Of a DNA stretch of 64,000 bases, positions 1 to 10,761 are shown piece after piece (position 1 is the stretch's first letter; each line of letters starts with the position of its first letter). The stretch covers positions 18,389,549 through 18,453,548 of the forward strand of contig JAVIAB010000160.1 of NCBI GenBank assembly GCA_032433765.1. Reading direction: 5' to 3'. A program made the position numbers and the translations under genes. The DNA is from Megaustenia siamemsis (taxonomy: Eukaryota > Mollusca > Gastropoda > Stylommatophora > Ariophantidae). Under the pieces are notes generated by a model. It ran no database searches and was not told the DNA's origin. It saw only the letters and a program-made list of their open reading frames with translations.

Positions 1-223
1 AACTGAGGAAGGATAGGAGAAGAAGATCTGAAGTTGAGCCACTTGAGTCGAAACAAAACACTGTCCATACCTTTCTTTCTTGTTACCTCATGCCCAATGT
101 GGTGATTACATAGACAGGCAAGTTGTGTGATAACGTTCATTTGCTATTTTAAGCTTTTCTTGCTCTCCCTGAATCTTCTTACTGCAAACTGTCAAAAGAT
201 TTCTTCTTCCTCATCCCATATCC

Positions 224-420
224 AGGGGAACTGGTTTGTCTCGAGGCAAGACGCCGGCTTCGAGACAGAGAGGTTATGAGTTCAAATCCCGGCAGCACCA
301 GTTGGAATTTTCATTTGTGTTTTCTCTGCGGCAACCACCCCTGGTCTCAACAGTGAGCCCCGGCTTGAAACGTCAATTACTCATCGACGGAAAAAATATG
401 AGTACCACCGAAGACGGAGG
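224..420 (+). mobile_element. S1 SINE-like element, copy 1
   Basis: First of four related copies (others near 22640, 38161 and 61154). It begins GGGGAACTGGTTTG and carries a tRNA B-box-like motif, GAGTTCAAATCCC, near 278-290, expected of a Pol III-transcribed SINE head. The body shares CGGCAACCACCCCTGG and the end CGAAGACGGAG with the other copies. This copy stops early at a TA dinucleotide run. The tRNA origin is inferred from the B box; the A box is weak. Confidence 0.65.
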
Positions 421-444
421 TATATATATATATATATATATATA
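419..444. repeat. (TA)n microsatellite
   Basis: About 13 TA units directly follow the S1 copy where the other S1 copies continue with TTATCTGCCTG, so the run replaces or truncates the S1 end. Confidence 0.9.
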
Positions 445-454
445 GGTATACTGG

Positions 455-790
455 AGACAAATAATAGAAACTTCCGAGGCAATAATAGGGAATAATAGAA
501 GGAAAAGGTATGTGTTAGCACTCGAAAAAAAATGACAAATAAACAACAACAGAAAAAACAAAGAACAATATATGGTCCGAAGCAGGATCGAACCCGTACT
601 CCATGGCACTGCGCCTTGCCACGAGAAGCCGATCGCTTGGTACACAGCCACTCAGCTAATTTTAATTAATAATTAGTACGGGTTCGATCCTGCTTCGGAC
701 CATATATTGTTCTTTGTTTTTTCTGTTGTTGTTTATTTGTCATTTTTTCCGAGTGCTAACACATACCTTTTCCTTCTATTATTCCCTAGC
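455..790. repeat. Near-perfect inverted repeat made of two S5 SINE copies
   Basis: Arms at 486-600 and 675-788 are reverse complements over about 115 bp with only one or two differences, separated by a 74-bp spacer (601-674). Each arm carries the S5 B box (GGATCGAACCC at 585-595, GGGTTCGATCC at 680-690). The left copy is in the minus orientation and includes more of the tRNA-like head than the right copy. A transcript through the locus could fold into a long hairpin. The near identity implies recent duplication-inversion or gene conversion. Confidence 0.9.
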
Positions 791-1336
791 TAAAGCTATA
801 GGTGGATGCGTACCTAGCCTCCAACAGCGACCACCTTCTATCCACGGATATGTTTATCTCTGTGTGTGAGTGTTGAATGGTTAAGAGGTCGGAAAGTCCA
901 GGATGCTCCTTTATTGTCGATAAGACCGGAAGTATATCTAAAGATGGCCCCCGTGTGTGCGCGCTGGTCTTGACCTGTCCGGCTAATCGGAACTGGGAAC
1001 TGTTTAGATACAGAAACAGGGTCGGGCATTGGGGTTAAGAGTTTGGGGTTTGTGGCCGAGGGGGTGGGGGGTGGGGGGGGGGGGGGTGGGGGGGGGGGTG
1101 TTAAAGTAGTAAACTCTCCGTTACTCTTCAAGTGTTCACTTTGTGTTGGATTAAAATTATGTACCTCACTATCTATGCTGTTGTGAAATCTGAGACTCTA
1201 AAACGGACTAGACCAAAAAAAAAAAAAAAAATTACGGCTGCTTTTGTTGATATTAAAGTGGAATTTTAGTTATAGTCGTAAAATCTAGTGAAAAAGCAAA
1301 AACGATGAAATACATTATCGACGTTTCTCGAAGCGT
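791..1336. other. No gene seen; G-run and A-run
   Basis: No coding or family similarity recognised. Contains a G-rich run at about 1061-1099 broken only by single T residues, able in principle to form a G-quadruplex, and an A-run at about 1215-1231. Confidence 0.5.
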
Positions 1337-1562
1337 TAGTTTGCGTCCACCCGATGACTAAGGGATTACATCTCTTCGTCATCCGCCCTTAAATGGACGT
1401 TATGTTGACATGTCTGCGGAGTATTGTGGATTGCAGTAAAACTGTGATATTTGTGCCTTTCGGCCAAACACATCCGACTTTAGCCTATTTGCTAATACAG
1501 GGTTGTCTTCCCTCCACGATCCCTACTCACTTGGCCATAATACTGGGTCCTCTATATCAGTA
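1337..1562 (+). mobile_element. S3 dispersed repeat, diverged copy
   Basis: Shares the S3 landmarks: CCCGATGACTAA, CATCCGCCCTTA, GGACGTTA, a TTGCAGTA(A)AACTGTGATAT block and CATCCGACTT. The family recurs about eleven times in the window in both orientations. The best copies are at 6003-6345 and, on minus, 61665-62045. It has no long reading frame, so it is a short non-autonomous element. The class (SINE or other) is not settled. Confidence 0.7.
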
Positions 1563-1587
1563 ACAGCCACCACTACGGGGATTCCCG

Positions 1588-1778
1588 TATTATTATGAGG
1601 GAAACTTCCGAGGCAATAGATCAGCGAATGCTTCAGAGCATGAGCTATGCTTACAACACTCGGGGAAATGGGAAAAAAAAATCACATCCAATCAACAACA
1701 GAAAATAAACATAACAACAGATGGTCCGAAGCAGGGTCGAACCCGTACTCTTCGGCACAGCGCCTTGACACGAGAATC
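1588..1778 (-). mobile_element. S5 SINE-like element
   Basis: Shares the TATTATTATGAGGGAAAC start, AACAACAGAAAA block and ATGGTCCGAAGCAGG with the copies at 455-790 and 48901-49087. On the minus strand the B-box-like GGGTTCGACCC lies in a tRNA-like head. Confidence 0.75.
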
Positions 1779-2539
1779 AAACTCTATAGCTCGTTTCAAA
1801 TCACTTGCCCAACTTCAAAACGCTATTACTCTCTAACCGTTTGTTAAAAACTTTTGAAATTTTCCAAATGTTATTAGAATGCAAAAGACCCTTTAAATGT
1901 ATATTTAACAAATATCTTGCAGCTGCAGTTTTCTTAAAGCGGCGATATTTCTTTGATGTTTGTCAAAATTGTAAATTGTGAAGCCCTAAGGAATAGAAAT
2001 TACCGTAGTTGCTGGTCTATGATTAATTTTCACTAGGTAAAGGCGTGGCCGTAATGGGGAAATAACCTAATAAGACAAAACACCAGGAGAATTATTGTCT
2101 GCTCAGTTCGAGGACGGCTTCGCCGCTGAATGAACGGAAATGGAACACACAATGCCTCGTGTTTTCTACAAGTGTCTAATTGTGTCAGAAAGCCCACGTG
2201 GAATGCGTGCAAAAACGTCAATTGTACCGTGTATGGATTTTTAAACGCTATTTTTAACTTAAAATACTGTAAACATTAAGTTTTGACTACATCAATGGGT
2301 CGTTATAAATTTATATAAATCAAATAAGCAACAATAATAACCAAATGTTTTTTTTAATGAAATTAATTCCCTGTTGGGTTCTAATCATTATAACTTTACA
2401 TGCAAATTTTGAAAAAATTACAAAAAGAGATTAAAAAGATATCGATTTTAAAAGTTCGGCACATGATTTGAAACGAGCTATAGAACACATGCCCACCTTA
2501 CGAGTGACCAATGAGAAGAGGAAAAGTAAGTGTAAGTAA
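1779..2539. other. No gene recognised
   Basis: AT-rich sequence without a recognisable family or coding signal. Confidence 0.4.
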
Positions 2540-2700
2540 AAAGTAAAGAGCCCCGTCACGCACAGTGGCTTATGGAGAATATGGTGCTAGCGACTATAAA
2601 TTTTACAGACCTTCAGCACATGATTTTTGGGGTAGTGTGGTCGGTATTACGCCCGTGCCGCTTTACTTTCCCAGCAAAAAATCCGGTACCCATTAAAGGC
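2540..2700 (-). mobile_element. S2 SINE, head missing
   Basis: Reverse-orientation S2 copy. Reading leftward, the body block GGTACC..CGGATTTTTT, GTAAAGCGGCACGGGCGTA and ATACCGACCACA, then the tail GGGGCTCTTTACTTTTTACTT, are present. The tRNA-like head is absent, so it is 5' truncated. Confidence 0.85.
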
Positions 2701-3110
2701 AAAAGAAAGTGTGGCCAAAGCAATTTGGTTTTGATGTCCCAGCAACTCACCCTCGGCTGCTTCTCCTGTCAATTAAAGAAAATGTCTGCCAGGTCTGGGA
2801 TTCGGATGACTTTATTTTCAAACAGATATTTGAGACACACTCTCTTAATTACCATTGACACAATAAAAGGAACTGCGTGATCACTCCTGAGCTTGTCCGC
2901 CGAGGGGTGACCGACCAACAGTTGTGACGTTTTCGGCATTACGAGCAGGGGCGGTTGCGGGCTAAATGAGGTCAGCCGCCTATAGCTCCTGACGTCACAA
3001 GTATTGGGGTGGCTTCGAGAAAACCCTCTCAGCGGGCAGGATCAAAGATATGGTGGCAACGGCTACACTATACAAAAATTAAAGATTAGAGTAAATGGTA
3101 TCTCTTTCTG
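2701..3110. other. No gene recognised
   Basis: Moderately GC-rich stretch around 2880-3050 with no family match inside this window. Confidence 0.4.
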
Positions 3111-3418
3111 GCGTTCACCTGAAGACTACTAAAGGAATTGATTATCTTCTTAGTCATCCGTCCTTAGAAGGACGTTAAGACGGGGTAGATACGTTGTGTT
3201 TAGGTTTATGTGCGTCTTTCTGCCCAAAGCATCCGACTTCAGTACGGAAATTTTGAGCACTGCATTGCCTTCCCTTTTCAATCTTTAATCTCTTGGCCAG
3301 ACTAGACTGACTAGTCTGTTTCTGGAGGCACCGCCAAGAAGTGGAGTAGAATCTGGATGGTTCTTGGTCCACAGATCCTGGCGCATGCCATCAGCTATGA
3401 GTCGCTGTCAGTGTCCAG
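3111..3418 (+). mobile_element. S3 dispersed repeat, diverged
   Basis: Aligns by eye to the 6003-6345 copy over most of its length: GTTCACCTGAAGAC, CATCCGTCCTTA, GGACGTTA, TTGGCCAGACTAGACTG, CTGGAGGCACC and GATCCTGGCGCATGCCATC. Many substitutions, so old. Confidence 0.75.
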
Positions 3419-3559
3419 ATTTGTTGCTGCCACTCGCATTGCCTCCAAAAAGGGAACATAATTTAAATGAAAATAAAACAGAGATATCGGTGGTCTCAAA
3501 AGAAACGGTAAAACGCATTAACGCCCACGTAACGACCTTTAAAGGGCTGATAACGAGAG

Positions 3560-3739
3560 TATTCCTTTAGTCATCTTCACTAACTGCCATGAAAAGGGCG
3601 TTACAGGGGCGAAGATGCGTTTAATTTGCGTCTATCGGCCAAACTATTCGACTTAAGCAGGGCATTTTTTACTACGGGATTGCCTTTCTCCTTCGTCCCC
3701 TACTCGTTTGACCCTTGGTTCCCCCCCCCCCCCCCCCCC
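3560..3739 (+). mobile_element. S3 fragment ending in poly-C
   Basis: Keeps TTTAGTCATCTTCAC, GGGCGTTACA, TATCGGCCAAAC and CTCCTTCGTCCCCTAC of S3, then runs into 19 consecutive C residues (3721-3739). Confidence 0.6.
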
Positions 3740-4187
3740 AATATTGTTAAATGAAATTGTTTAGAGAGTCAAATGACAGTGTGACGGCGGACAGTGTATT
3801 AGAAACTTGAAGAGGCCAGGACGTGACGAGTTATCTCATTACATGTATAACAAATACATAGACTGCTAGTACACACTTACATTAGCATGTTATTTGTACA
3901 AAAATTCTCTCAGCGGTCATTTCTCCTTTCAGCAAAATAGACTTCCCTTCGTTATCCCGCCAGATAGACATTTGTATTGATTGCAGCACTTAGATTTGAA
4001 TGTTCATGTTGTAATATCGTTCTTCTTTCAAGGTCATCTCGTCGTGAAAAGAGAACATCCAAATAAATAAACATAAAAAATACCATTTGGAATAATCTGT
4101 CGCGTCTATTCTAAGGTTCTTTCCTGCAACTCACACGCATTTTACTTTCATACAAGCGTTTGAACTTATCATCATTTTGGTTTTATT

Positions 4188-4886
4188 TTCCATCACTGGT
4201 TATTGTATGTTCAAGGTAGTTGTAGCTTTGACCTGTCTCCTGGTCTTTTCCTTCAACTTTGAACAGCTTGTGGATTTTGAGTATTTTTTTTTTTTAGTCT
4301 TTTTTATATTCATATCTAATCCATATTTCAGGCTTGTCATGTTTATTTCCATTAGTAAATATTGTAGATCTTTAGGATTTTCTATAATTAGTGCTCCATA
4401 TCTTAGATTATTGATTATCTTTTCATTAATGTTTAAGTCTGGCATCTCTGAGATGTTTTTAAAGATTTGCTCAGTGTATAGCTTGAATAAGCTTGGTGAT
4501 AAGATGCATCCCTGCCTTACTCCTCTAATTATATAAATAATCATTACAGTTCTCATTGCTATATTTTATTATTGCTGTTTGTTCCCAGGATAAATTACAT
4601 ATTAGTCGTATGTCTGTGTCATCTAGATGTATCTCCTGTAGGCAGTCTATACGTTATTTAGGGTGTATTCTATTATTAGCTTTTGTTATTGCGTCTTTGA
4701 GTTTTTCACGGGCCATCGTCATTGCAATCCGAACGTGTCAATACGTGCTCAGATCATCTTCCTCAGCAAGTAATGCAATGTCCAGCGACCGACGACTCCA
4801 GTGTAGGTTGATAGGTCCTCTTACACGGCCACTAAGTTTCTCGTTTCTTTGGTGCCTTGATGTAGTCTATGAAGCAGATATATATT
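4188..4886 (-). pseudogene. LINE-d reverse transcriptase fragment
   Basis: Minus strand. Codons from 4556 down encode the RT palm context GVRQGCILSPSLFKLY, then NNLRYGALI, where the catalytic YADD of the family (intact at 23290-23340) is lost. Farther 5', 4560-4690 encodes LDDTDIRLICNLSWEQTA and about 4860-4885 encodes CFIDYIKA, matching the RT motif FIDYTKAFDKV. The frame has stops and shifts, and a fragment of another element (4728-4846) interrupts it. It is a dead copy of a non-LTR retrotransposon RT. The clade is not assigned; six other LINE-d fragments lie in the window. Confidence 0.85.
4728..4846 (-). mobile_element. RNase H-element 3' fragment inside LINE-d
   Basis: Reverse complement matches the end of the relic at 9618-10004: GAGAAACTTAGTGGCCGTGT, AGGACCTATCAACC and CACGTTCGGA..TGCAATGACGATG. 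It separates the FIDYIKA part of LINE-d from its downstream RT part, so it is a nested insertion or recombination joint. Confidence 0.7.
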
Positions 4887-5082
4887 GGTTTGTTTACTGC
4901 TGTGTACTTTTCGATTAACGTCCTCAAAGAGAATATGGTTTCTTTTATACCACTGTTTTTTTTTTTTTTAATCCAAATTATTGTTCTTCTAATTTCATTT
5001 TGATTTTATTATGAAACCTTCTTTGTATAACGTTTAGCAAGATTTTTGTTACATTGCTCATTAGAATTAATATTCTAAAATC

Positions 5083-5360
5083 ACTGCATTCAACTGAGCC
5101 GCGATAGCTCAGTGGTTAGTGAACTGGACTACAAAGGACAAGAGGTAGGGTTCGATCCCAACCGACGGCTTCCGGGTTCACCCAGCCTTTAATGGGTACC
5201 TGATTTTTTTCAGGGAAAGTGAAGCGGCACGGGCGTAATACCGACCACATTACCCCAAAAATATTGTGCCGAAGGTCTGTAAAATATATGGTCACTAACA
5301 CCATATTCCCTATACGCCACTTGGCGTGACGGGGGTACTTAACTTAACTGCATTCAACTG
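5083..5360 (+). mobile_element. S2 SINE, complete, with 14-bp target-site duplication
   Basis: The 14-bp ACTGCATTCAACTG flanks the element at 5083-5096 and 5347-5360. The body (5097-5346, 250 bp) starts with a tRNA-like head containing an A box TAGCTCAGTGG (5105-5115) and B box GGTTCGATCCC (5149-5159). The S2 body follows (CCAGCC, AATGGGTACC, GCGGCACGGGCGTAATACCG, CACCATATTCCC). It ends with short pyrimidine/TA repeats, not poly-A. Perfect duplications show target-primed retrotransposition and relative youth. Confidence 0.95.
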
Positions 5361-6002
5361 CACCAACTTTTAGACTGACCTCTACCCTGACAATTTGCAA
5401 CAAAAGAATACGGCAATTTACGCTATGTAAAATAGTACCTTCAATTATTGCCATAAATTATCACAATTATAATGACATCATTGTATCTTAGTTATTTGTA
5501 TTGTCAGTCAGGAAAGACACACCGTTGTGCTGCATTTCTTACAGCTTTTGTTTGCGTTTCTGCCTATCGTAAAAACGTAGCGCATTGATCTAAAGGAGCT
5601 ATTTGTAATGTTTACCTCCGTTCCTGCCTAAACCTGCACACGTCACGATGAAAAGAAAGTCAGCCATTTTAATTAGATTAAATCACCGTTGCCATAGCAA
5701 CGGGGAATCAACTTCTGAAATGGCCTACCTATAGTTTCCATACGCATCACAATGTCAATAGATGTCTATGTATGGTTGAAGTAGGTTTGATTGTCAGACA
5801 TTGAAGCTTATCTAATAGTGACGTGTGGAAATACTTGAGCTATATCACGGCTGACTGGATACGGTGACTGGTTGTACACAGACATTTACATTTAATTCAT
5901 TGAGCTGGAATGTGATTGGGTTATGTATTCTGATGAAATAGTGCAGGAGTCGTGGCTCCTCCCCTATTGTACATCTACCATCTGTATTGGTTATTTGATT
6001 GG
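5361..6002. other. No gene recognised
   Basis: AT-rich, without a recognised family. Long frames here have no family resemblance. Confidence 0.4.
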
Positions 6003-6345
6003 TTGCGTTCGCCCGATGACTAAAGTATTCTAGAGTATCGTGGTAGACTAGAATATTTCTCTTCATCATCCGCCCTTACAAGGACGCAGTGGACGTGATT
6101 GCGTTGTGTTGTGGTTTGCAGTATAACTGTTATATTTGCGCCTTTCGGCCCAACACATCCGACTTCAACACAACATTTTTGAGTACCGGTTTGTCTTCCC
6201 TCTTCGATCCCTGCACGCTTGGCCAGACTAGACAGGTTAGTCTGTTACTGGAGGCACCACGGAGAGGTGGAGCAGGGTCTGGATGGTTTTGGTTCACCGA
6301 TCCTGGCGCAAGCCATCAGCTGTGGGTCGCTGACAACTTCCAGCT
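6003..6345 (+). mobile_element. S3 dispersed repeat, best plus-strand copy
   Basis: Runs from GCGTTCGCCCGATGACTAAAG to CTTCCAGCTCTGGTGCTC and matches the minus-strand copy at 61665-62045 along its whole length. A small hairpin (TATTCTAGAGT..CTAGAATA, about 6028-6060) lies near the 5' end. No coding capacity is evident. Full-length copies are about 330-380 bp. Confidence 0.85.
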
Positions 6346-6683
6346 CTGGTGCTCAGTAATACAATATAACAAAATATTGGCTATTTTATTTCCTTATTTT
6401 TCGTTGCCTCCTCTGAATATCCGCCGCTGAGAGAGAGTCAGCCAGGTAAAGATCAAAGTGTGAAGTTAAACCCAGAACCCAGAATCGTCATTCCGAGTTC
6501 AGATATGTTGGGCCGGTAGATGTAGATATTGTCACCTGCAAAACCAAAACAGAAAGCAAATATTTCAAATTAAAGTCCTTGTTAATTAAAAGCGAACGAC
6601 CAGGTAGTAATATTTAGTAGAAATCGGAATGATAAATAAAATTATTTTTTTTAACTATCTATACGGTATTACTAGGGTCTGCC
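6346..6683. other. No gene recognised
   Basis: AT-rich spacer between S3 and S8. No feature supported. Confidence 0.4.
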
Positions 6684-6890
6684 GGGGGGGGGGGGGTACT
6701 TATAGGAATGGAGAGTAAAAGCCACTTGTCCAGTGCAGTCACCGCGAGGTTCTCGTTCTGAATTTTAATTTCAGCCCCGAAAGAAATACCCTTTTGATCC
6801 TTCCGGAATTCGAACCCGCGTTCTCCTTGTTTGGAGCCCGACAAGTTAGCGATTCGGGCACCAGCTATCCTTATCAGAATGACAAGGAAA
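6684..6890 (-). mobile_element. S8 tRNA-derived SINE
   Basis: On the minus strand a tRNA-like head reads GATAGCTGGTGCCCGA, CTAACTTGTCGGGCTCC and the B box GCGGGTTCGAATTCC, followed by a body shared with 43390-43560. A 13-G run (6684-6696) lies at its far edge. Confidence 0.7.
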
Positions 6891-6935
6891 AGGAAAGTAG
6901 CCAAAGTCGTTAATATTAATAGTTCACAGCCAACT

Positions 6936-7530
6936 ATATAGATTTAAATATCTGGAAACAATGTTAACCTCAGATGGTAGATGTACAATTGAGGTGAGAT
7001 GCAGAATGGTTCAGGAAAAAGCAGCTTTCCAAAAATATGAGGAATACTGTGCAATCCATTTTTGACAGAAACAAGAAAAAGAGTTCTGAAATGTTATGTA
7101 GAGACAGTCTTATCATCTGAATGTGAATCATGGACAATAGGACAACATATAAGAAAATCACTGGAGTCTGTAGTAATGTGGTTTTACAGAAGAATGTTGA
7201 GAGTACCATGGACAGCTAAGAAAGGTAATGAAAACGTTCTGAAAGAGGTCAAAGCAAAAAGAGAACTAATTTTCAATATTAGGAAGAAACAATCATCATT
7301 TTTTGGCCATGTAATGAGAAGAGAACAACTGGAATATATTGTAACAACTGGAAAATTGAGGGACGAAGAGATAGAGGGAAGCAATGAGAAAAGATACCAG
7401 ACAGCTTAAGAGAATGGCTTGGCAGAAAGTAAAAAAACAGAAATGATAAATAACTGTCGAGATCGAAAGTTGTGGAGAGACATGATCACCTACGCCAACA
7501 GGCCCGGTACTTGATGATGATGATATAGAT
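6936..7530 (+). pseudogene. LINE-c 3' end, 5' truncated, with TSD
   Basis: Codes for the C-terminal part of a LINE polyprotein: FKYLETMLTSDGRCTIEV, then after a frameshift/stop near 7060 RKRVLKCYVET, CESWTIGQ, FYRRMLRVPWTAKK and FFGHVMRREQLEY. Coding breaks again near 7400 and the element ends in GATGATGATGAT. The 8-bp ATATAGAT flanks it (6936-6943, 7523-7530). Homologous copies lie at 54395-54945 (+) and 60525-61140 (-). The RT core is missing, as expected after incomplete reverse transcription. Confidence 0.88.
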
Positions 7531-7670
7531 GGCACGCTGGCTGAAAATTAAATAGGCAAATATTGCAACTGACGTGACGTTTTCAGGTTTGCGAGCAGTC
7601 GCGGTAGTGGACTGAGTAACGTCAATAGATTAGGTAATTTAAAACGTCCACGATTTTATTTTTTTTTAAA

Positions 7671-7740
7671 TAAAGTAGTAGTTGTAGTAGTTAGTAGCAG
7701 CAGCAGTAGTAGTAGTAATAGTAGTAGAAGTAACAGTTTT
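7671..7740. repeat. Degenerate (AGT)n microsatellite
   Basis: GTAGTAGTTGTAGTAG with AGC interruptions. Lies in an otherwise unassigned AT-rich stretch (7531-7818). Confidence 0.85.
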
Positions 7741-7818
7741 AGTAAAAGATTTCATTTAAACTTTTTATTGCATAAATATAAACATTTAAAAATAATTAGT
7801 GTCGTTGTTTTTCTTTGA

Positions 7819-8081
7819 GAAGGGCATGAAGTACAGTAAGTAAAGTAAAGAGCCCCCGTCACACCAAGTGGTGTATAGGGAATATGGTGTGGGTGACCCT
7901 ATATTTTACAGACCTTCAGCACATTATTTTTGGGGTAATGTGGTCGGTATTACGCCCGTGCCGCTTTACTTTCCCAGAAAAAAAATCCGGTACCCATTTA
8001 AGGCTGGATGAACCCGGCTACCAATTATCCTTTGTAGTCCAGTTCACTAACCACTGAGCTATCGCCACGAAGGGCATGAAG
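7819..8081 (-). mobile_element. S2 SINE with 13-bp target-site duplication
   Basis: GAAGGGCATGAAG is present at 7819-7831 and 8069-8081. The S2 body is reversed in between (7832-8068): tail, GGCACGGGCGTAATACCG block on minus, and A-box region (GATAGCTCAGTGGTTAGTG on minus) at the right end. Part of the head containing the B box has been deleted compared with 5097-5346, so it could no longer be transcribed from its own promoter. Confidence 0.95.
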
Positions 8082-8870
8082 GTGTCATTGAAAGTCTAGG
8101 TCATATTCGTGGGAGTCGTGAAGTGGGGTTGCTGGTTATGTTCGTCATCAAACGTCCCAGGCGTCCCACCCCGTTTGGTAGGTTGCGTTAGCCCATCGTT
8201 GTTCAGTGAATGTTGGTGTGTGAGTTTTTGGTGGTCATTGTTTGTTTCTGTGAGTTTTTTGCTTCTAGGTCCATCTTCTGAATCTGTTGATGTGGGCGTC
8301 TTGCCTTTTGTTCTGGACTTCTGTTGCTGCGTGGGTTCGTTCGTTTTTTTTGTTTTTTTTTTGTTTTTTTTTGTGTTCTATCTTCATTTGTTTTGAGCTG
8401 CGTCAATGTTATTTTCTACCGGCTGTCAGGCCATTTATATAGTCGGCTGTGCACAGTTTCAGGAGGAACAATTTTTCAGTAATTTAATCGATCGCCGTGC
8501 TTTCCTGGCACAACTAGATATGCGTATGGCAAGATATGGAGATAGGCCACGTCACATGGCTTGTGAGTACGTATCATGTGACATTAGCCAGTCGTTGGCG
8601 TTTTCGTGTCGGTATCAGTGTCACGTGACCAGATCTGCTGACCTTGCCCTTACAGTACCAGCTGTTCCCTGACTCGCTGTACCCACGTGCACGCCTCCGC
8701 TAACTGGCACTTCCTGTTTGTTATTTAGCAGCTCACGTCAATAAAGTAATATTGTTTTTTTTTCTTCTTTTATAGCATTTTGTTTTCCTTTTTTAATTTT
8801 CTGTTTCTAATTTGTTGTTTCCTTAAATGTATTATGTTAGGTAGGAAGTCGTTGTTCTTTTTTTCATTGA
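8082..8870. other. No gene recognised
   Basis: Unassigned sequence. T-rich around 8340-8400 and 8755-8870. Frames of 88-95 codons exist but have low-complexity or unrelated composition. Confidence 0.4.
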
Positions 8871-8879
8871 TTAATTCCT

Positions 8880-8958
<79 letters not shown>

Positions 8959-9215
8959 CTCTTTCATTCATCTTTTATTCTTTCTTTCATTCTTCTTTCT
9001 TTCGTTCTTCTTTCTTTCTTTCATTCTTCTTTCTTTCTTTCTATCATTCTTCTTTCTTTCTTTCTATTGTACTTTCATTCTTCTCTGTGTCTTTATTTCC
9101 TTCTATCTTTCTTTCTTTTCGTTGTTCTTTCTTTCTTTCTTTTTGTACTTCTGTATGTCTTTATTTTCTTTTTCCATTCTTTCTTTCTTTCGGTGTTCTT
9201 CCCTTCCGTTTTTCT
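8871..9215. repeat. (TTTC)n polypyrimidine tract
   Basis: A nearly pure TTTC run about 8877-8957, then a diverging C/T-rich tail with TTCATTCTTCT variants. Frames rich in FFLSFFLS or KERKKERK are shadows of the repeat. Confidence 0.95.
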
Positions 9216-9617
9216 TTCTGCGTATCCAGATATCCTTCCATCTGTTTGTAATTCTGCTACACTCGAATGTTTATATGACAGTCTGCTTCTAGATCCATTT
9301 AGCCTAAAATAGGCACCAGACCATCGGGCAAAGTAGGACAGCCTGGGCGCACCATCCACCAAATGTGTCGTTTGTCATTTAAAGGGGCATTTGCACGCGG
9401 CGCCCACCCCAATGTGTCTATATATTATATTCGTTATTTATTTATTGCATTCTTTCTGTCTTTATATTTCTTTCTCTCTTTGTTTATGTGATAAAGGCTG
9501 AAAGTTGAAAACAGAAGAATACGTAAAAGAATTCACGAAGGAAAGGATTAATTTTGAATTTTTCAAATGCCTTGTTTCGTTTGTTTTTATGTGCATTTAT
9601 CTCTAAAAAAAAGTAGA
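9216..9617. other. No gene recognised
   Basis: Unassigned. Contains a moderately GC-rich block (9290-9410) with no repeat partner in the window. Confidence 0.4.
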
Positions 9618-10004
9618 TGGGGATCTGTACGCAGGCAATGTGTAGAGTCATTGCAGAAATTAAAAATATGTAGGATCACCTTTGTCTACGTCCCTGGACA
9701 TACTGGAGTATAGGGAAGTGAAAGAGCGGACAGGTTGGCTAGCTGCGCTGTTGTTGAAGACGATCAACCAATAGATCAAGCGGACATCATTAATGCCTTC
9801 CAAGATGTGGGAAGGACACAGGACTTCGACAAAAATGAGTCCACATCACTTCTTCTGATAAAAGAGACGAGAGTTAAGATGGGCATAGACAGAAATGAGA
9901 AACTTAGTGGCCGTGTAAGAAGACTTATCAACCAACACAGAACTGGAGTCGTCAGTCGCTGGTCTCTACGGGACTTGCTGACGAGGAGATGTGAGTACTT
10001 ATAG
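9618..10004 (+). pseudogene. Retroelement RNase H C-terminal relic
   Basis: One frame from 9618 reads WGSVRRQCVESLQKLK, then FVYVPGHTGV, an in-frame TAG (9711-9713) where the family has a coding residue, then GSERADRLA. VPGHTGVxGxExADxLA is the conserved end of RNase H domains carried by retroelements. A further 90 codons continue to a stop at 10002-10004, including a basic RVRRLINQHRTG segment, followed by a GATGATGA tail. The upstream catalytic part is missing. A piece of the same element lies on minus at 4728-4846. It differs from the RNase H of LINE-e. Confidence 0.8.
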
Positions 10005-10021
10005 ACATGTTCGGAGTACAA

Positions 10022-10761
10022 TGATGATGACCCGCAAATAACTCAATAATTTAATGTCTCTGTATCTTCTCATTTGATGATTATTTATATGTAACACTGG
10101 TTATATGTGCATTGACCATAATATAATTCATAGATGAAGTGGCTGAGTGTGGCAGATATAGAGGAACAGAATTCTACAACGGGGAGTCAGCTGTTACATA
10201 ATGCAACATACGCTGATTTAAATCGAGCGAGACAGATTTGCACATTAGATAGACCAGGAAGTTAACTAACATTGACTTTTAATGCAGAAATATTGTTAGC
10301 TGTTCAACGTTGTTATATTTATGATTTGGTTATAATTACGACCTGAGCTGCGCCCACACTCTCAATAAAAGTAAAGAAAGCACAAAATAATTGCACTAAT
10401 GCAAACATTCAGTATCCATTAGCATCCACCCTCATAAATCTGGCACAAATATGGTACAGTATCTGGATGAAGCGCTGGCATAGAATTTTAATAGCTTTGA
10501 TGGTAGACGTGATTGGGCGCGTGACGAACAGCTGTAGAAGTCATTTGCATAAATATCTGCAGCTATAACCTAGAGGCGGGTTATAATGCCCCGCATGGAG
10601 AATCATATTTTGAAACGTAGAAGTAAGCACAGATATTTAAAAAAATGGGTTGTCATAGTCAATGAGCAAAGGTTTGTTTGCATACGATATCTTTACATCT
10701 TTAGCAAAGATCACAGAAATAACATATTGCGATAAAATCACAAAAGATGTACATATTAACA
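10022..10761. other. No gene recognised
   Basis: AT-rich unassigned sequence without recognised repeats or coding signal. Confidence 0.4.

Noticed and set aside
5097..5170. Possible functional tRNA gene at the S2 head
   Set aside because: A and B boxes are present but the acceptor stem does not pair well, and the same head is joined to the S2 body in several copies, so it is a SINE promoter.
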